Of a stretch of 64,000 nucleotides of DNA, positions 60,901 to 64,000 are shown in pieces. The position numbers were made by a program, and so were the translations under genes. Within the stretch, counting starts at the first letter, position 1, and each line of letters opens with the position of its first letter. The stretch lies in the NCBI GenBank assembly GCA_910577735.1, contig CAJTOO010000011.1, forward strand, positions 62,124 to 126,123, given 5' to 3'. This DNA is from an uncultured Lachnospiraceae bacterium (GTDB taxonomy: Bacteria > Bacillota > Clostridia > Lachnospirales > Lachnospiraceae). The notes under the pieces were generated by a model that saw only the letters and a list, made by a program, of their open reading frames with translations, ran no database searches and was not told the origin of the DNA.

Positions 60901-63504
60901 GTTCTGACGCATCTGTTCATATGTCTTTGCCGAACCCAGCTCATCTCTGTGTATGTCTGTCAGAATGCTGCTGATCTGATCATACTTCGGATAATCTAAC
61001 AGCGTTGTCATCTGTGTGATAGGATTATACATTACCGTCAGATAACTGGGTGACAGACTCTTATAACAAACCCGGATTCCATTTGTTGATTCAATGATAT
61101 TATTAGGATCCATTGCCCAGTCAAAAGGTGCATATCCTTTCGCAATATCACCATGGAATGTAAGTTCATCACTTTCTGTCTTAAATGCATCCTGACCAAT
61201 CTGAAATGCCTCATAGCCAGCCTTTGGAGAGTTGAAGGTTACATCAATTAAACTCTCACAGTTTTTAAAGGCATTTGCACCAATCGTTGTGACAGAATTA
61301 CCAATATATACTTTTTTAAGGTTTTTCCAAGGGCGCTTTTCATTTGGCGTCCCCTCGTCTACAACCCTCGCCTCAAATACTCCGTCAGCAATACTTGTGA
61401 TGGATTCATCTGCAATCTTTAACGAAACAATACTCTCATTTAAATCATCATCACTAAAACATCCGGACGCAATACCAGTCACCTTCGTATTCCCAACCAG
61501 AGCCGGAATTTCCAGATCAATATTCGGTTTCGTCGGTTTTGATACACCAGGTTTAAAAGTACAGGAAATCAAAACACCCTTATCATCGATACACAACAGA
61601 TAGGTGCCGTCACTGACTTCATAAAAATTCACACCATTTTCAATATATACATAAGGAATCGTCTTTGATACTGCCGTCACTGCATCCCATGTACTTTCTC
61701 GGGGCAACGCAGGATCACCGCTGTTATTCAGTTTGGGACCCTTCACGTAAAAATCCGGATTGATAACATCTGCAAACAATTTAGCAGGATCATATCTGAC
61801 AAACCCACACGCCTGCGGATCATTCTTAGGATCACAGGGAAATTCTACATATTTCAGGTTTGCACATCCATGGAACATAGCATCCGGCAGCTTTACCGCC
61901 TTGCTCCGTCCATAATCCTTAGGGAACTTCACATATCCCAGACTGGAACGTCCCGCAAAAAGATAGTTACCGATAGTACTATCATTTGCATTTCCACTTT
62001 CAATCAATGTGGAGGGCAAAATAAAATCCATTGGCTGGGAACCTGTCTCAACGGCAAACGCTCCCTCACCAATCTTTATAATATTGGTGCCTTCCATGGA
62101 AACTGTCGTTAGTGCCGGGCAGTTAAAGAAAGCATAATCTTTAATGGTACATGGCTGCCCACCATTCTCAAAAGTTACAGTGGTCAGATTGCGGCAATTA
62201 TAGAATGCCCCATAACCGATGGTCTCCGTAGCATTATTGAATTTTATGGATGTAAGTTTTGTGCCGCTAAAGCACTCTTTTCCAACCACTTTCGTAGTCT
62301 GGCCTAAATCTGCCGTCGCTAAATTTACACATCCTTTGAATGCCTTGTTTCCAATGACATCCACATTATTAAGCTTAATGCTGCTCAATAATGTCGCATC
62401 CGCAAAAGCCTCATTGCCAATATAACCAATCTGCTGGGGAATATCCATATTTTCTACATTGGTAACACCCTTAAATGCCTCATTACCGATTGCACACATT
62501 GTATAGGGATTGGTCTCCATTACTAAGAAACCATTGCTGTCAGGCACATATCCTGTTGTGAGCGTACCACCCTTGGCAAGATATACATTCCCTCCGCTGT
62601 TTCCTGTTCCCGGGCGTCCATCTTTTACGCTGAACAACGTAAACCCGGAACCTGCTTTCTTTAACTGGTTATTATGTTCACAGAAAAACTGCAGCTTCTG
62701 TTCTGCAGATAAATCATTGGAAGGAATCTTGCTTAATTTAGCTGGCTCCGGCCCGGGTTCCGGCGCCGATGGATTTTTGTCATGGGCATCCTCTAACGCT
62801 TTATAAGCTTTAAACTCCTGCTCCCTGCTTTGCAGTTCTTCCGCAAAGTACTTGGTAAAAAATGCCCTTTCATCATCCGTCAATCCGCCCGTTTTATACA
62901 TTGTATATGTATATTCTATAGGGGCTAACGGGTCTGTGGTATCCATCAGTTTTCTTTTGTTAGTATCCATGGTGCCTGCATAATACGCATCATAATCTGC
63001 CGCTTCAAAAGTAAAATACTTGGTGATAGGATACAAAGAAAGATCCACTTTTTCAGAATAAAATTCCCTGTTATATTTGCAGACTACTCCCGCATCCCCC
63101 CCGCCACGCGGGTTAATTACTTTATAGAATAGAAACTGCCATCCTAAGCTGAAAGTTCCACCGCCTAAATCAGTAACAGCATAGGAAGCCCATACTGTAC
63201 TATCTAAATCTTTTAATATTTCTTCGTCTGTCTTGCCTGCATATTTATCAAGCTTAAAGTTAGAACCACTTGGCAGGGTTTCTGTATCCGCACTATTTTC
63301 ATCATATCCATAATCGCTCATATCATGGACATCAGCCGCCCTGGCCATAACTGATTCTTTGGCATCCCCATTATCCGCATAGTTTTCTGGCACAGGAATA
63401 GCCGCCACAGCAATAGCCGTTACCATCAAAACTGCGGCAAGACTGCGTCTGACGCTCCTTTTTAATCTTCTCTTGGTCTTTTTGACAGGTGCTTTCTTTG
63501 CCAT
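57985..63504 (-). CDS. Giant BspA-type leucine-rich-repeat surface protein with TPxTG sorting signal
   Basis: A 1839-residue secreted protein. A long basic start and hydrophobic core (about 20-37) form the signal peptide. LRR_5 repeats occur at about 330-600, 690-800 and 1100-1290 (IGNEAFKGVTNVENMDIPQQ). Around 1325-1480 come InlB/Listeria-Bacteroides-type repeats (WTFDGWLGT). A Ser/Thr/Asn-rich linker covers about 1485-1542. A bacterial repeat-like domain follows, then a Thr-Gly linker near 1630-1650. The terminal domain (about 1660-1795) ends QATHFSPYTVYVD. The sorting signal is TPKTGD (1802-1807), IHPKWF, a hydrophobic stretch and a Lys-rich tail. It is probably a wall-anchored adhesin or matrix protein. 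Confidence 0.88.
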   Translation of the reverse strand: MAKKAPVKKTKRRLKRSVRRSLAAVLMVTAIAVAAIPVPENYADNGDAKESVMARAADVHDMSDYGYDENSADTETLPSGSNFKLDKYAGKTDEEILKDLDSTVWASYAVTDLGGGTFSLGWQFLFYKVINPRGGGDAGVVCKYNREFYSEKVDLSLYPITKYFTFEAADYDAYYAGTMDTNKRKLMDTTDPLAPIEYTYTMYKTGGLTDDERAFFTKYFAEELQSREQEFKAYKALEDAHDKNPSAPEPGPEPAKLSKIPSNDLSAEQKLQFFCEHNNQLKKAGSGFTLFSVKDGRPGTGNSGGNVYLAKGGTLTTGYVPDSNGFLVMETNPYTMCAIGNEAFKGVTNVENMDIPQQIGYIGNEAFADATLLSSIKLNNVDVIGNKAFKGCVNLATADLGQTTKVVGKECFSGTKLTSIKFNNATETIGYGAFYNCRNLTTVTFENGGQPCTIKDYAFFNCPALTTVSMEGTNIIKIGEGAFAVETGSQPMDFILPSTLIESGNANDSTIGNYLFAGRSSLGYVKFPKDYGRSKAVKLPDAMFHGCANLKYVEFPCDPKNDPQACGFVRYDPAKLFADVINPDFYVKGPKLNNSGDPALPRESTWDAVTAVSKTIPYVYIENGVNFYEVSDGTYLLCIDDKGVLISCTFKPGVSKPTKPNIDLEIPALVGNTKVTGIASGCFSDDDLNESIVSLKIADESITSIADGVFEARVVDEGTPNEKRPWKNLKKVYIGNSVTTIGANAFKNCESLIDVTFNSPKAGYEAFQIGQDAFKTESDELTFHGDIAKGYAPFDWAMDPNNIIESTNGIRVCYKSLSPSYLTVMYNPITQMTTLLDYPKYDQISSILTDIHRDELGSAKTYEQMRQNLLYEQYSSTDYDERRVAFANAWNTAADEDAKLELYASENYGPWVNQDFCSEWNDWLDGNPHAPAPDTSAVDALSDFLFEPIVAYAADMQPYYSRNPYDVIKNIESNNPYSPATPEELALVNAVRNVVVPAGVESIDVYGYVNNLTVDGEKYSGDAGNNTGNYSKYFNLKSWDSATQKMYTSKVPDEDDSNAIVPGLFSGYYDDQYDEADASNELFKRGNDRVESVTLSNVKYLPDYAFDSCERLRTVILGPDCADIGTAPFRGCHMMSSVGDNDYYKTQNGIVYSVNADETLTIEECLPARGRLVGTALIPDQGDENLSKVSAIKPGAFEDCDYITTVDLSKTSGLSVIPEDCFKNDPTQDNCGMLSSVTLPRSVNEIQAGAFSYALSLNTLTIPGMEVFISAKAFEENGADGSDKKAVTTVRTYQDSSARRYVNTYGATSQFNLQWQDIGNQWRVTFYDADGIILKDLKNQDGEAIDNPQYVGDDEYVKQPTDPVKEGWTFDGWLGTDNTKVSDRIHGDTNFIAQGHYDNGSVGGRFVVEFYDGLDGKMLSGRGAEKDGKYYVDAGMSFADMGYEAPAFPAHNNAANPRWSENWSTTTKVTSNMTVVALYSSTTSGGSTNTPGGSTNTPNTSNNSSNNNNNNTTSSKKSSSTSSTSSSTSSSSTSTSSTTSDGHSVAMYTVLVQSGSGSGSYAQGATVVISAYPPADGMVFNNWTTDGNGVTLASTSTPVTTFVMPGNNVTITANYVPATTSITAPVNTVGTTGTTGTTGTTTTTPDGNTTVDITKPGISNKDLATANVNGSTDNFIVKISETDPATQAVAAALTNKYGSLENILYYAMDITLWDSTGSYQLTGDQIAGLSVDITIPIPDALVAYGGNNMAGAVVNGDQLESLNESFTTINGVPCIRFQATHFSPYTVYVDTGNLTEGMLDVTPKTGDPIHPKWFLSVGLACLSVILFMKKDKKVKIKTA
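58560..59060 (-). repeat. Low-complexity codon repeats in the giant LRR gene
   Basis: Two stretches of short tandem repeats encode the linkers: a 9 bp unit (ACCTGTAGT on the plus strand) near 58590-58620 encoding Thr-Gly-Thr, and runs of AAT/AAC and TCC/AGC codons at about 58880-59040 encoding Ser/Thr/Asn. They stay in frame and look prone to length change by slippage. Confidence 0.7.
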
Positions 63505-63848
63505 AATTCTTCCGTCCCCTTTGACAAAAATATATATTCCATCAAGTTTATATCGACAGAATCACCCTTCTTATTTAGTGGTTTCTCTGTCTTTTTGCAT
63601 GCTTTTATAACTATATGTATGCATGCCTGAAAAATTTCATATATTTCTATTTTACTATATCTGAAAATTTATGCAAGTTATTTTAAGATTTGACAAGCTT
63701 TTTTCTAAGCTTATTTAAATTATAACGCAAAACAGGAGTCTGTTCTTTCACAGATTCCTGTCTCATACTTTCTATTATTATACTCTTTTCCTGCTAAACA
63801 AGTCTGTGTTATGCAGACTCCTGCTCTTCTCCTGACAGTTCATACTTC
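63505..63848. other. Intergenic region between the sortase and giant LRR genes
   Basis: A 344 bp AT-rich stretch without a coding frame. It holds the sortase terminator (63728-63761) and a small hairpin AGTCTG/CAGACT at 63801-63819. Two GCATGC copies flank 18 bp at 63597-63626, and two AAGCTT copies lie near 63700. The promoter of the giant LRR gene must be here. TTGTCA, 17 bp and CATAAA is one weak candidate, but I cannot choose with confidence. Confidence 0.6.
63728..63761 (-). terminator. Terminator of the sortase gene
   Basis: ACAGGAGTCTGT (63732-63743) pairs with ACAGATTCCTGT (63750-63761), one mismatch in 12, around a six-base loop. TTTTGCG follows on the minus strand. It separates the sortase transcript from the LRR genes. 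Confidence 0.65.
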
Positions 63849-64000
63849 TCAAAACACCCTCTTAGCCACCACCACAAACCGTCCATCTTCCTCTGAATAA
63901 TCACAGGTAGACAACGTCAGTAGCTGGTCGCCATAACTTGCCGTCACCCCTGTATCATAAAGGGATAATGCTGCCATCTCCTGCATGTTGGAATTAAATT
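63849..64000 (-). CDS. Class B sortase, C-terminal end (partial, runs off right edge)
   Basis: Only the last 49 residues and the stop codon are inside the window. The frame reads ASYGDQLLTLSTCDYSEEDG and then RFVVVAKRVF. TLSTC with the catalytic cysteine, and the arginine eight residues later in GRFVVVA, match the end of class B sortases (SrtB). The enzyme cuts a sorting signal between Thr and Gly and joins the protein to the cell wall. It lies just upstream of two LRR proteins with (S/T)PxTGD signals, the likely substrates. The signal anchor and catalytic histidine are outside the window. Confidence 0.88.
   Translation of the reverse strand, partial: FNSNMQEMAALSLYDTGVTASYGDQLLTLSTCDYSEEDGRFVVVAKRVF

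Noticed and set aside
63690..63715. Repeated AAGCTT with T-run in the LRR upstream region as a terminator
   Set aside because: Both copies are self-palindromic six-mers in AT-rich DNA; the stem is too short and a better sortase terminator lies at 63728-63761.
1..64000. tRNA, rRNA, T-box or riboswitch elements
   Set aside because: Intergenic regions are short, and none shows a cloverleaf, a T-box motif or a recognisable aptamer core. A covariance-model search would be decisive.

Overview
The window reads as chromosome of a strictly anaerobic, endospore-forming Gram-positive bacterium, most likely a Lachnospiraceae / Clostridium cluster XIVa-type gut Firmicute. This is inferred from gene content: an electron-bifurcating NfnAB pair, Rex, sporulation genes (yqfC, yqfD, a SpoVB-like flippase, a TepA-like ClpP relative, a BofC-like protein), formate-tetrahydrofolate ligase with FolD, and BspA-type leucine-rich-repeat surface proteins with a class B sortase. 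I found no rRNA, tRNA, CRISPR array, insertion sequence or phage gene. Both edges cut genes: a homocysteine methyltransferase on the left and a class B sortase on the right.

Layout. 1-2.2 kb (minus): a methionine-synthase-type gene, an acidic lipoprotein, and a zinc-type ArsR repressor with a free-standing heavy-metal-binding domain. 2.3-10.5 kb: a carbohydrate locus in which a YesM/YesN-type two-component system (plus) converges on a binding protein, two permeases and a GH43 glycosidase (minus); a chemoreceptor follows. 12.7-26.9 kb (minus): a long housekeeping and sporulation series containing proA, a DUF896-MTHFS fusion, proB, two FAD oxidoreductases, a BofC-like protein, a flippase, ybeY, a degenerate PgpH-like protein, phoH, yqfD, yqfC and pyrimidine-nucleoside phosphorylase. 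26.9-39.8 kb (minus): rlmH, several uncharacterised zinc-ribbon or MORN membrane proteins, nfnAB, folD, fhs, ftsK/spoIIIE and tepA-like. 39.9-49.7 kb (minus): a polytopic membrane protein, metY, yebC, a CNNM/CBS transporter, mazF, alr, the NAD(P)HX repair enzyme, a coiled-coil protein and rex. An ABC-F gene (plus) diverges from rex. 51.9-64 kb (minus): icd and its probable GntR regulator, a subtilase without a signal peptide, two very large LRR surface proteins, and the end of a sortase B.

How the genes work together. The carbohydrate locus looks like sensing (kinase/regulator), import (ABC) and intracellular hydrolysis (GH43) of xylo- or arabino-oligosaccharides. Fhs, FolD, the MTHFS fusion and the methyltransferase share one-carbon metabolism. 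NfnAB, Icd and Rex concern NADPH/NADH balance. The right end is the most distinctive part: two secreted LRR proteins share a membrane-proximal domain and a (S/T)PxTGD...IHPKWF anchor, and lie beside a class B sortase. This looks like a dedicated surface-display module whose sorting signal resembles that of Clostridioides difficile SrtB.

Several control regions are clear: consensus sigma-A promoters for arsR, the sensor kinase, nfnA, ftsK, the CNNM gene, rex and the gntR gene; a palindrome between rex and the ABC-F gene; a palindrome on the -10 box of gntR; and a candidate sigma-E promoter that would make yqfC leaderless.
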